NCBI GenBank assembly: GCA_964572965.1
Contig: CAZNHL010000094.1
Location: 1 to 11,999 of the forward strand
Reading direction: 5' to 3'
Origin: CAZNHL01 sp964572965
GTDB taxonomy: Bacteria > Bacteroidota > Bacteroidia > Cytophagales > UBA9547
Length of the DNA: 11,999 nucleotides
A program made the position numbers and the translations under genes. Positions 1 through 6,953 of the stretch are shown here, one piece after another. Below the pieces are notes generated by a model. The model was not told where the DNA came from. It saw only the letters and a program-made list of their open reading frames with translations, and searched no databases. Positions within the stretch are counted from its first letter, which is position 1, and the number at the start of each line of letters is the position of its first letter.

Positions 1-277
1 TTGCAAAAGGCTGCAACTTCAGTTCCAAAAGCATATAAGCCCATGTAGGAACAATGGCATCTGCCGTACAAACGATAGCTACATTCTTGCCCTGATATTG
101 AGACCAGTCATGTTCTTTCAGGAAATTTCTGAAATCCTTTTCCTTCAGGATCAACTCCATGAAGAGATTATCCTTGATGTCATAAACAAGCCTCTCTCCT
201 TTATGATAATAGTCCGCCAGGTCAAGCGATATTATTCCGCTACCGGCAACTTTATTAATGATTAGTTCTTGCTCCAT
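1..277 (-). CDS. DUF2480 family protein (partial, C-terminus beyond window)
   Basis: The minus-strand frame opens with ATG at 277 and runs off the left edge, giving 92 residues with no stop. The protein begins MEQELIINKVAGSGIISLDL and carries the segments LILKEKDFR, DWSQYQGKNVAI and CTADAIVPTWAYMLL. I recognise these as the DUF2480 family, a Bacteroidota-restricted group of about 170 residues with no established biochemical role. There is no signal peptide or membrane segment in the visible part, so a cytoplasmic location is inferred. It starts 37 bp after the tsaB stop on the same strand, so co-transcription with tsaB is likely. The family call rests on recalled sequence resemblance; the end of the gene is not visible. 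Confidence 0.8.
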   Translation of the reverse strand, partial: MEQELIINKVAGSGIISLDLADYYHKGERLVYDIKDNLFMELILKEKDFRNFLKEHDWSQYQGKNVAIVCTADAIVPTWAYMLLELKLQPFA

Positions 278-314
278 TTTTACAAACAAATGATACTATC
301 AGATTCTATAAACA

Positions 315-1004
315 CTATTTTGCTGAAGCTGGTTTCGTAACCAGAAATTCTTTCAGATAAAAAGGCTCAAAGTAAGCCACATCTTCAAATTGCTGCTTCT
401 CAAATTTTGCAGCAGCCAATACACCCATTGATTCTGCATTCGGGAATACCGAATCTATATATATAGCATTCGGATTTTCACCCAGCAACGGAATCGATTT
501 CTGAGAACCATCGCCAAAGAACATTACTTTACCTGATGTTATTAAATCCTTAAATGAATCTTCAGTTAATACTTCCGGCCTTGTTTCTACAACTTCTTCA
601 AGCTTGCTATTATATATAGCGCAATATACTTCCATTCTTCTGGCGTCTATCATCGGGCAAAGTAAGTGTCCGGCGGGATTAAACTTATTCACCTGCGCAG
701 CCATACTATGTAAAGTATTAACCGCGATCAATGGTTTATCCAGCGCAAAACATAATCCTTTAGCAGTTGCTGTTCCTATACGTAATCCGGTATATGAACC
801 CGGGCCTTTTGATACCGCTATTGCATCCAGCTGGTCGGCCGTTGCATTGGCACAGAACAAAACCCGATCAATCATATTCGTGAGAACTTCCGAATGCGAC
901 TTCTCAATATGCATAGTAAAGCTTCCTATCAACACATTGCTTCTGTGCAATGCTACTGAACAAACCTTTGTTGCCGTTTCCAGAGAAAGTATAAGTGGAT
1001 CCAT
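315..1004 (-). CDS. tsaB: tRNA threonylcarbamoyladenosine biosynthesis protein TsaB
   Basis: TsaB is the non-catalytic ASKHA-fold partner of TsaD, and with TsaE it supports transfer of threonylcarbamoyl to A37 of ANN-decoding tRNAs in the cytoplasm. The 229-residue protein shows the N-terminal phosphate-1-like strand (ILSLETATKVCSVAL, 5-19), HSEVL (37-41), the family signature GPGSYTGLRIG (68-78) and PMIDARRMEVY (117-127), and ends at full family length. I chose the ATG at 1004, giving MDPLILSLET. The frame can be extended to a TTG at 1034, but that adds ten residues outside the family core. A TAATTTTG box ends 5 nt before this ATG, so a leaderless transcript is possible, although a well-spaced -33 box is missing. 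The downstream DUF2480 gene follows after 37 bp. Confidence 0.95.
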   Translation of the reverse strand: MDPLILSLETATKVCSVALHRSNVLIGSFTMHIEKSHSEVLTNMIDRVLFCANATADQLDAIAVSKGPGSYTGLRIGTATAKGLCFALDKPLIAVNTLHSMAAQVNKFNPAGHLLCPMIDARRMEVYCAIYNSKLEEVVETRPEVLTEDSFKDLITSGKVMFFGDGSQKSIPLLGENPNAIYIDSVFPNAESMGVLAAAKFEKQQFEDVAYFEPFYLKEFLVTKPASAK

Positions 1005-1094
1005 ATAGACAAAATTACTGCTTCGGCTGTTCAAATGAAATGAATATTACTTAAGCTCAAAAGAATTCAGTAAATTAATAGTAGATCCCTCAGA

Positions 1095-1112
1095 TTCCGA
1101 TAATTATCGGAA
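1095..1112. repeat. 18-bp perfect palindrome in the tsaB/nfi divergent intergenic region
   Basis: TTCCGATAATTATCGGAA is a perfect inverted repeat with no spacer, lying between the divergent tsaB and nfi starts, 29 bp before nfi. It could be an operator or a copy of a dispersed palindromic repeat; similar CCGATA..TATCGG palindromes are, from memory, frequent between genes of Sphingobacteriaceae. No T-tract follows it on either strand, so it is not an obvious terminator. Confidence 0.55.
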
Positions 1113-1140
1113 CACGGATGTACTCAGAAGACATACAGCA

Positions 1141-1830
1141 ATGCATTCATCAGAAACGATTACTATTACCGAGGCCACAGCCATTCAGCATGAGTTGCGA
1201 CAGAAACTGGAGATCAAACCTTTCAATAAGCCTATAAAAACTATTGCAGGGGCGGATATTTCCTTCAACAAATTCAGCACTACTGTTTATGCAGGCATTG
1301 TTGTTTTAAGCTTCCCTGACCTCAAACCTCTTTATCATTCTCTTGTAAAAGTGGAAGTTCATTTCCCCTATGTACCGGGCTACCTCGCATTCAGAGAGGT
1401 TCCGGCATTGCTGCAAGCCTGGGAAAAATTACCGGAGAAACCGGATATTCTGGTAGTAGACGGCCATGGTATTTCACATCCGCGGGGTATGGGCATTGCT
1501 GCCCACTTCGGAGCTTTAACAGGACAGCCTAGTATGGGTTGTGCCAAAAAGATTCTCTTTGGAAAGTATGAAGAGCCGGACGAAACCATAGGTTCTTTTA
1601 AACCAATTGTTAACAGAAGTGCCGAAACAATTGGCTGGACACTACGGACTAAATATAAAGTAAAACCTGTTTTTGTATCTCCAGGAAACCTTATTGGTAT
1701 GGAGCAAAGCCGTGAGTTATTACTTCAATGTGTTGGAAAGTATCGACTACCGGAACCAACACGACTTGCTCATGAAACGGTGAATGCTTTTAGAAAGGGT
1801 TTATTGGAAGAAGGGTTTACAAAATTCTAA
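1141..1830 (+). CDS. nfi: Endonuclease V (deoxyinosine 3' endonuclease)
   Basis: Endonuclease V cuts the second phosphodiester bond 3' of deoxyinosine and starts repair of deaminated adenine. The 229-residue protein matches the family length (E. coli 223) and keeps the expected acidic catalytic set: D39 in AGADISF, E86 in PYVPGYLAFRE (76-86) and D107 in VDGHGISHPR, with H211 in TRLAHE corresponding to the conserved C-terminal His. Y77 of the PYxPG wedge, which senses the lesion, is also present. GIAAHFG (118-124) is a further family block. The start is ATG 1141, with no Shine-Dalgarno site, as is usual in Bacteroidota. The gene is divergent from tsaB and convergent with the S41 peptidase gene. 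No frameshift or missing active-site residue is seen. Confidence 0.96.
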   Translation: MHSSETITITEATAIQHELRQKLEIKPFNKPIKTIAGADISFNKFSTTVYAGIVVLSFPDLKPLYHSLVKVEVHFPYVPGYLAFREVPALLQAWEKLPEKPDILVVDGHGISHPRGMGIAAHFGALTGQPSMGCAKKILFGKYEEPDETIGSFKPIVNRSAETIGWTLRTKYKVKPVFVSPGNLIGMEQSRELLLQCVGKYRLPEPTRLAHETVNAFRKGLLEEGFTKF

Positions 1831-1900
1831 AAGAAGCTTCACTTTTTGAAAGGGCAGCTTTCATCAATGCCTTCGAACTTCAATAGTTCTTCTTTAATTT

Positions 1901-1973
1901 GTGAACGGCCCGTCCGCCCATAAAACCCTTCCGGTAGAAATACCAACGTGGCGGCGGGTCCTTGGTAGTTCCC
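1901..1973. other. GC-rich structured intergenic segment, possible dispersed repeat or gene relic
   Basis: Between the convergent nfi and S41 peptidase genes, 1901-1970 is 41/70 G+C, clearly above the surrounding intergenic DNA. It can fold: CCCGTCCGCC (1909-1918) pairs with GGCGGCGGG (1950-1958) with one bulge, enclosing GGTA-GAAA-TACC (1933-1944), a GNRA-type tetraloop hairpin on the plus strand. TACCAA (1941-1946) can alternatively pair with TTGGTA (1962-1967). On the minus strand all three frames read in a partly protein-like way and one stays open from just after the peptidase stop to 1839, but without ATG. I do not recognise a gene; a repeat unit, a small structured RNA or a coding relic are the options. 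Confidence 0.35.
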
Positions 1974-1982
1974 TAAAACGAC

Positions 1983-2010
1983 AAAAGGAAAGATTAAAAT
2001 CTTTCCTTTT
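1983..2010. terminator. 12-bp A/T-rich hairpin, likely bidirectional terminator
   Basis: AAAAGGAAAGAT (1983-1994), loop TAAA, then ATCTTTCCTTTT (1999-2010) form a perfect 12-bp stem. Because the arms are A-rich and T-rich, the right arm itself gives a short U-run in the plus direction and its complement does so in the minus direction. It lies 152 bp after nfi and about 60 bp after the S41 peptidase stop. Confidence 0.6.
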
Positions 2011-2015
2011 AAAAC

Positions 2016-2048
2016 ACCGGAGCCATCGATTAAAACGATGGCTCCGGT
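2016..2048 (-). terminator. Strong hairpin terminator downstream of the S41 peptidase gene
   Basis: ACCGGAGCCATCG (2016-2028) pairs perfectly over 13 bp with CGATGGCTCCGGT (2036-2048) around a 7-nt loop. On the minus strand the stem is 20 nt past the peptidase stop and is followed by GTTTT, consistent with an intrinsic terminator of the rpmH-rnpA-peptidase unit. It stands directly beside the hairpin at 1983-2010, so the two form a tandem pair in a convergent interval. Confidence 0.75.
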
Positions 2049-2068
2049 TAAAATAAATATGAATTAGC

Positions 2069-3715
2069 TTATCTTTTAAGAATCTTGTTATACTGAACAG
2101 GATCATTCAATACTTTGATTGCCGCAGCTATATCTTTGTCACTATTGAAAGAGCTTTCAACAATTCCTTTCTGTAAATAATAGCGCGAAACGATTTCCTG
2201 CTCCAGCGACTTTTTGATTTCATCTTTAAAGGTCACCAGGTCTTTATCTTTATTATGGTTCACTTTTGTTTTCAAAGCGTCAATCTGTTCTTTGATTCCA
2301 TCATAGTACTGCTCCTTTTTAGAAGCTTCTATCAACTCATCAATGTTCTTCTCTACTTTAGTGGTGTAGTCATAATCCCTACCGTCAAGCCACTTTACGA
2401 AAGCTGTATAATCAGCATCTGACAAACGGAAATCTTTTGCCGGGCCAATAGTTGGGTGCTCTGCAGCATATTTCGTAGCATAGTCAAACATCAGGCCTTT
2501 TACAATCAGGCTGCTTGTAATTTCAGCATAACTTGTTTTTTCAACCTTAATATCGGGATCAACACCACCACCGTCATAAACTACACGACCATTTTTAGTT
2601 TTAAACGCCTGTTTCAAACTATCCGGAATTTTACCAACACTGCCGTCTTCATTGCGGTGTGTGTAATCCAGTGCCTGAATACAGCGCCCACTAGGAATAT
2701 AGTATTTCGCAGTAGTCACCTTCAACTGTGCATTGTAAGACAATGGACGCGTTGCCTGAACCAGTCCTTTACCATAAGTACGCTGACCAACTAATACACC
2801 ACGATCATAATCCTGCATTGTACCTGAAACGATCTCAGAAGCAGATGCACTGTGACTTGATGTCAAAACAACCAATGGAATATCAATATCGATCGGATTG
2901 TTCAATGTCATGTAGGTTTTATTCCACTCAGTTACTTTACCTTTTGTACTTACAACTTCTTTGTCTTTCGGAACGAAAAGGTTAGAAATGTTAATGGCTT
3001 CATTCAACAATCCTCCCGGGTTATCACGCAAATCGAAAATAATTTTCTTAGCGCCTTGTTCTTTTAACTTAAGCACTGCCTCTTTTACTTCTTTAGATGC
3101 ATTACTGGTAAAGTCTGTTAAATGGAAATAACCGATATCGTTAGTCACCATTCCAACATAAGGAATATTATCGATTTTGATTTTCTGGCGAGTCAGAGTC
3201 ACCTCAAAAGGTTTATCCTGACCATATCTTTTGATTAATACTTTTACAGGAGTGTTTGCCTGTCCTTTCAGTAGTTTACTTACCTCTCCGGTATTTTTCT
3301 CTTTTACTTCTACACCGTCAACAGAAATCAGTTCATCACCGATTTTCAATCCGCCGGCATGAGCGGGGAAACCTTCGTACATCATCAGCACCAAAGTTCT
3401 TTTATCTCTTTTTCCGATAACAGCGCCAATACCACCATACTGACCTGTAGTCATAGTACGATAGTCTTCTATCTCGTCTTCAGGAATATAGTTTGTATAT
3501 GGGTCAAGACTTTCCAGCATTTCATCAATGCCTTTCTTCATCATTTTAGCGGGCGTTATTTCGTCAACATAATAAGTATTGACTTCTTTGAACAGGGTCG
3601 CGAAAATGTCCAGATTTTTAGCTATTTCAAAATAGCGATCATTAGCTGTGGTAAAAGCAAAAACGGCAGTGAATATCAGTGCTATTGAGCTACCCAAAAA
3701 AACTTTCTTTAACAT
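2069..3715 (-). CDS. S41 family C-terminal processing peptidase (CtpA/Prc-like)
   Basis: The 548-residue protein is a Ser/Lys-dyad protease of the carboxy-terminal processing family, which trims or degrades envelope proteins in the periplasm. Residues 1-24 form a signal peptide or uncleaved anchor (two Lys, then a hydrophobic stretch ending FAFTTA). An N-terminal helical part is followed by a PDZ domain at about 90-175 (GGIGAVIG, GLKIGDELISVDG) and the peptidase core at about 185-345. By alignment to E. coli Prc spacing, the dyad is S291 in SHSASASEI and K316 in TYGKGLVQ, 25 residues apart. FDLRDNPGG (227-235) is the oxyanion region. A Lys-rich C-terminal extension of about 180 residues is typical of Bacteroidota members. 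It begins 39 bp after rnpA with no promoter between, so it is probably read with rpmH-rnpA. The substrate cannot be inferred. Confidence 0.93.
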   Translation of the reverse strand: MLKKVFLGSSIALIFTAVFAFTTANDRYFEIAKNLDIFATLFKEVNTYYVDEITPAKMMKKGIDEMLESLDPYTNYIPEDEIEDYRTMTTGQYGGIGAVIGKRDKRTLVLMMYEGFPAHAGGLKIGDELISVDGVEVKEKNTGEVSKLLKGQANTPVKVLIKRYGQDKPFEVTLTRQKIKIDNIPYVGMVTNDIGYFHLTDFTSNASKEVKEAVLKLKEQGAKKIIFDLRDNPGGLLNEAINISNLFVPKDKEVVSTKGKVTEWNKTYMTLNNPIDIDIPLVVLTSSHSASASEIVSGTMQDYDRGVLVGQRTYGKGLVQATRPLSYNAQLKVTTAKYYIPSGRCIQALDYTHRNEDGSVGKIPDSLKQAFKTKNGRVVYDGGGVDPDIKVEKTSYAEITSSLIVKGLMFDYATKYAAEHPTIGPAKDFRLSDADYTAFVKWLDGRDYDYTTKVEKNIDELIEASKKEQYYDGIKEQIDALKTKVNHNKDKDLVTFKDEIKKSLEQEIVSRYYLQKGIVESSFNSDKDIAAAIKVLNDPVQYNKILKR

Positions 3716-3754
3716 ATTGTTACTGCTTAATCCGAGAAAATAAAGGTAGTAATT

Positions 3755-4135
3755 CTAATTATTAAACAAACGACCGAGAAGGGAAATAAGTTTTTTCTCA
3801 ACGAATTTATATTCGGGCAATTCTTTACCCACAAAAACGAAGCCAATGGTCTGGATATTATTAACAATAACACCTTCTTTCATCAGCAGGGCTTTATTCA
3901 AACGATAAGCCTCACGTGAAAGTCGCTGGACACGATGCCTGTCAACCGATTTTTTAAAATTTTTCTTAGAAACAGAAAAAACAACTTGGGGATAAGTTGT
4001 TTGTGGCTCCTCAGATTTGAGGTAAAATACCTTATAAGGAAAAACAAATAGAGAAGAACCTTTGGTAAAAAGCTGTTGTAAAGCTTTCTTACTTTTTAGC
4101 CTTTCGTGCTTCGGAAAAGTGTGAGAGGCATTCAT
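3755..4135 (-). CDS. rnpA: Ribonuclease P protein component
   Basis: RnpA binds the RNase P RNA and the 5' leader of pre-tRNAs during maturation. The 126-residue basic protein has the N-terminal FPKHERLKSKK segment (7-17), the central strand VVFSVSKKNFKKSV and the RNA-binding helix DRHRVQRLSREAYRLNK (65-81). The helix motif usually reads RNRxKR; here it is RHRVQR, with His for Asn and Gln for Lys, confirmed by reading the codons CAT and CAG. The gene follows rpmH by 64 bp, the near-universal bacterial order. The yidD/yidC genes that often follow rnpA are absent; an S41 peptidase gene follows instead. The motif change may be clade-specific rather than a loss of function, because length and flanking motifs are intact. 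Confidence 0.95.
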   Translation of the reverse strand: MNASHTFPKHERLKSKKALQQLFTKGSSLFVFPYKVFYLKSEEPQTTYPQVVFSVSKKNFKKSVDRHRVQRLSREAYRLNKALLMKEGVIVNNIQTIGFVFVGKELPEYKFVEKKLISLLGRLFNN

Positions 4136-4199
4136 GAAGGCTCTTCCCTATAATTGTTTATAATAGAAAGAGACAAGACTTATCAGTCTAAAGGACTAA

Positions 4200-4358
4200 T
4201 TAAGCTTTGTGTCTTTTTTCGCTAGATACAGTCAAACTGTGTCTTCCTTTTCTTCTTCTTGCAGCCAATACTCTTCTGCCGTTAGCAGTCGACATTCTTT
4301 CTCTGAAGCCGTGCTTATTTCTTCTCTTTCTATTAGAAGGTTGGAATGTTCTTTTCAT
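4200..4358 (-). CDS. rpmH: 50S ribosomal protein L34
   Basis: This 52-codon gene starts at ATG 4358 and ends at TAA 4200-4202. The product begins MKRTFQPSNRKRRNKHGF, followed by RERMSTANGRRVLAARRRKGR, the diagnostic L34 sequence, and ends with a short extension SEKRHKA. L34 is a very basic protein of the large subunit that packs against 23S rRNA. The length is slightly above the usual 44-47 residues because of the C-terminal tail, common in Bacteroidota. A consensus Bacteroidota promoter lies at 4387-4417, predicting a leader of roughly 20 nt. It is the first gene of the rpmH-rnpA-peptidase unit. Confidence 0.98.
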   Translation of the reverse strand: MKRTFQPSNRKRRNKHGFRERMSTANGRRVLAARRRKGRHSLTVSSEKRHKA

Positions 4359-4386
4359 GGTATTTCAAATTTTGAATTTGAGCCTG

Positions 4387-4417
4387 CAAAGTTAGTAAGT
4401 ATACATGAATTTGCAAA
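4387..4417 (-). promoter_or_regulatory. Bacteroidota-type promoter of rpmH-rnpA-S41 peptidase
   Basis: On the minus strand TTTG (4417-4414) is followed after 19 bp by TAACTTTG (4394-4387). This is an exact match to the primary sigma factor consensus of Bacteroidota, TTTG-N19-21-TAnnTTTG. Transcription should start near 4380, about 20 nt before the rpmH ATG. Confidence 0.8.
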
Positions 4418-4530
4418 CAATACGCTTTAAATAAATTGTGAATGATAAATTATAAACTACAATTAGTTATTTGCACCTGATAAACAACAATAAATCAGCG
4501 ATATAACAGCACGAATATTGGCCTGCACAA

Positions 4531-4902
4531 TTACACTTTTTGCATCAATTGAAAAACATTACCTTCCGGATCTTCGCCATCACACAATAAATAGTCGAAA
4601 CCGGTGAAGGTTTTCGGCTCTCTCATTACAACTCCCTGTTCAATTAACTTTGTTCTGAAAGCCTCAAGATTACCCCCTGCTAAATTAAATACCAGTTTGG
4701 CATTCGAAGTGGTTCTTTGTGCATCTGTCCTGTATGCCTCACCAATCCGATGAAGTGCCAGTTCCATTGATCCGGATTTCAATACAACCCATTCTGATGC
4801 AATTTCTTCAATTACTTCAAAACCGAAGTTTTCAGAATAAAACCCTTTCAATGCCTCCACATCATGGACATACAAAATCAGTCTCCCAAAAGTAGTTTTC
4901 AT
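4531..4902 (-). CDS. VOC superfamily (glyoxalase/bleomycin resistance-like) protein
   Basis: The 123-residue protein has the paired beta-alpha-beta-beta-beta modules of the vicinal oxygen chelate fold: FGRLILYVHDVEALKGFYSENFGFEV (5-30) opens the first module and CDGEDPEGNVFQLMQ (107-121) closes the second. Family members include glyoxalase I, dioxygenases and antibiotic-binding proteins, so the fold does not give a reaction. The usual metal-ligand Glu after the DPEGN turn is Gln118 here, and the first strand has no His, so a classical metal-dependent enzyme is doubtful; a binding or resistance role is possible. It lies 8 bp after the heparinase-family gene and is probably co-transcribed with it. 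The only weak inverted repeat seen after it is at about 4468-4500. Confidence 0.85.
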   Translation of the reverse strand: MKTTFGRLILYVHDVEALKGFYSENFGFEVIEEIASEWVVLKSGSMELALHRIGEAYRTDAQRTTSNAKLVFNLAGGNLEAFRTKLIEQGVVMREPKTFTGFDYLLCDGEDPEGNVFQLMQKV

Positions 4903-4910
4903 CGTATTGA

Positions 4911-6845
4911 CTATTTTCTGCCGATCTCTGTTTTTATTTTATCTCCAAAGGTTTCAAAAACCCATTGTTCAGATTGTTCTTTCTGTCCATAGAAACCCGA
5001 ATACCAGGTTTGCTGCTTTTCAGGAAAAAGCTCTTTCCCCTCTGCATCCCATACTTTTATTGTAAAACCTAATTTTTCAAAATCAGGATGAAGGTTCCAG
5101 ATTTGTTTTTTGGGCAACACTTTTACCATTTCTGAATTTCCTGAATCCAAACTATCTTCCACCAACCAACGATAAGCTTCTGTATAATGCGTTACCTTTC
5201 GCGTATGGAAAATACTAGGCGCTACATGTTTGTAAGCATGAATTTTCCCTTCAAAAGTCAGTTCGGCAATATCCTGTAAGGCTTTTGCTTTTACTGCACT
5301 GCTCCACTTATACCAGATAAATCGTCCGCCTTTCTGCATCTGATCATAGTTGCCAAGCATTAAGGTATTATGAGACGCCGTCCCCATAAAGTAACGAATA
5401 TCATCAGGTGTACTATTGTACTTATAAGAGCCTGAATCACGCAGTATATTAACACCATCAGCCCAGATATCCAGATGAAGGTTATCAGCTTGCGAAGGGC
5501 GGTCTTTGTAAGAGCCGCAACGGATGAAAGCAAAAGCATTTTCATCACGCAACACATAGAAACCGCCCTTTTCAAAACGGTTAACAGGTTCATCGCAATT
5601 GCAAGTGTCAAATGTTCTTGGCAATGCTTCAATACCTTCTGCGCCGTACCAAACCAAATCTTCGTCCCAGTTACCTGCTTCGTAACGGCACGATTTGTTC
5701 AAAGCATAATAGAGAGCATTCAGTTGTGGTTTATAATCTCTGTAGCTATTACTGCTCAGTTTAAAGAACAAAGCACCGTCATTAGCGCCATAGTTCGGCA
5801 ATTGGCCTGTTTTAAGATCCTGATGCTTATACAAAAGCTTGGCAGACATCTGCGCTCTGCTATAAACCTGCGGATTGAAAGTCTCTTTATTTTTCTCTGC
5901 CAATACCAATGCCCAGGTCAATAATTGCACGACCACACGATGATAGTTCATGGAGAACTGCAGGTAAGACCCGTCTTCGTAGATTTGGTATAAAACCTCC
6001 TCCTCAAAATAAGCCTTGCCCATGTTCTTCCATTTCGTACTGTCCGGAAAAGCAGGATATAACAACCCTATCAGGTACAAACAAAGTGTTTCCGTAATGG
6101 CGTGATTGTTCCTTACGGCAATGCGGGAAAAGTTAATATTCGCTTCCACATGCTTTGTTTGCCAGTAAATCGAATTGGTGATTTTCTGAAAAATAGCTTC
6201 AGTCAGCTGCGGAGCATTTTTATAATAATGTAGAGCGAAAGTCCAGTTGAGAATACGTAATGAAGTCTCCTGGCTGCACTTATAATTAGGGCCAGAATTG
6301 AGCGGATTTTTATCGATCCAGTCAATGATCTCAGCAAAAACCTGATTTGCACAATCAACACCAAAATGCTTGTCGTAACGGATTAAGGTATACAGAAACG
6401 AGAATCTGGACTTCTCCCATACATACTTGATGTCTCCCAGTACAGGATCAAGGTCTTTAATTTCAGTCCAGTGTTTTTTGATGTCGAAAGCTTTGCCAGT
6501 ATCAGGGTTGGTAACCCAGTCATAGTTTTTCCCAAGATCGAGGTAAAAAGCATTGAAAAACTTGATCCTGCCTTGTGTATAGTTATCGTATTCTTCCTTC
6601 AGTATTGGCTTATCAATCTCAGCTAAAGGGAATGCTGCAATAGTCTCTTTCGATTCAAAAAAGAATTGTTGTTCAGCTTTCTTCCAATTTTCTAAAGTAA
6701 TGAATTGTTTCTCCTGATAAGTGGTCGGATAAGCTGCCTTCAATAAACCCGCTCGCATTTTCAGTTCATAACCTGTTCTGAAAATGATATAGCGAGGCCC
6801 CATATTTCGGGCCAGATTGAAAGCATTTTTGAGTTTGGTAAGCAT
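4911..6845 (-). CDS. Heparinase II/III family protein (alginate lyase-like)
   Basis: The 644-residue protein follows the two-part plan of the family. Residues about 80-400 form an alpha-helical toroid with VRNNHAITE (244-252), EDGSYLQFSMNYHR (290-303) and YGANDGAL (352-359). The C-terminal beta-sandwich (about 420-640) carries HLDIWADGVNILRDSGSY (457-474) and SHNTLML (491-497), the usual heparinase II/III C-terminal signatures. Such enzymes cleave uronic-acid polysaccharides by beta-elimination. However, this subgroup lacks a signal peptide and usually sits in exopolysaccharide or O-antigen loci beside bi-domain oxidoreductases, where a role in polymer modification is inferred. I chose ATG 6845 (MLTKLKNAFNLAR); the frame opens earlier only at a TTG (6869). 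The VOC gene follows after 8 bp. The substrate is unknown. Confidence 0.87.
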   Translation of the reverse strand: MLTKLKNAFNLARNMGPRYIIFRTGYELKMRAGLLKAAYPTTYQEKQFITLENWKKAEQQFFFESKETIAAFPLAEIDKPILKEEYDNYTQGRIKFFNAFYLDLGKNYDWVTNPDTGKAFDIKKHWTEIKDLDPVLGDIKYVWEKSRFSFLYTLIRYDKHFGVDCANQVFAEIIDWIDKNPLNSGPNYKCSQETSLRILNWTFALHYYKNAPQLTEAIFQKITNSIYWQTKHVEANINFSRIAVRNNHAITETLCLYLIGLLYPAFPDSTKWKNMGKAYFEEEVLYQIYEDGSYLQFSMNYHRVVVQLLTWALVLAEKNKETFNPQVYSRAQMSAKLLYKHQDLKTGQLPNYGANDGALFFKLSSNSYRDYKPQLNALYYALNKSCRYEAGNWDEDLVWYGAEGIEALPRTFDTCNCDEPVNRFEKGGFYVLRDENAFAFIRCGSYKDRPSQADNLHLDIWADGVNILRDSGSYKYNSTPDDIRYFMGTASHNTLMLGNYDQMQKGGRFIWYKWSSAVKAKALQDIAELTFEGKIHAYKHVAPSIFHTRKVTHYTEAYRWLVEDSLDSGNSEMVKVLPKKQIWNLHPDFEKLGFTIKVWDAEGKELFPEKQQTWYSGFYGQKEQSEQWVFETFGDKIKTEIGRK

Positions 6846-6931
6846 GCTGCAAGTTAAAAATAATATCAAACCTTTCTCGTGTACTCTTTTGGGTATTATT
6901 GCATGCCATGGTTAAAACTTATACTCTAAAT

Positions 6932-6944
6932 TGATAATTTATCA
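6932..6944. promoter_or_regulatory. Small inverted repeat before the DUF6934-type gene, possible operator
   Basis: TGATAA-T-TTATCA is a 6-bp inverted repeat with a 1-nt spacer, 9 bp upstream of the ATG at 6954. The position is right for an autoregulatory operator, but no convincing -33/-7 promoter pair was found here, and A/T-rich repeats of this size occur by chance. GCATGC also occurs three times nearby (6842, 6901, 6945). Confidence 0.25.
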
Positions 6945-6953
6945 GCATGCAAA

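Noticed and set aside
604..1008. 134-codon plus-strand open frame
   Set aside because: It is antisense to tsaB, whose motifs and full length are clear.
1894..2106. 70-codon minus-strand open frame overlapping the end of the S41 peptidase gene
   Set aside because: It starts inside the peptidase gene, runs through both terminator hairpins, and its composition (Arg-rich, low complexity) does not look like a conserved protein.
4207..4430. Two plus-strand open frames of 62 and 73 codons
   Set aside because: Both lie antisense over rpmH and its promoter; the minus strand encodes an unmistakable L34.
4468..4500. CTGAT...ATCAG inverted repeat after the VOC gene
   Set aside because: A 5-bp stem with a 13-nt loop and no strong U-run is too weak to call a terminator.
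5475..5924. 149-codon plus-strand open frame
   Set aside because: It is antisense to the heparinase-family gene, without its own start context or recognisable domain.
6846..6869. 8-residue upstream extension of the heparinase-family protein
   Set aside because: It depends on a TTG codon, whereas ATG 6845 gives a start like other family members.
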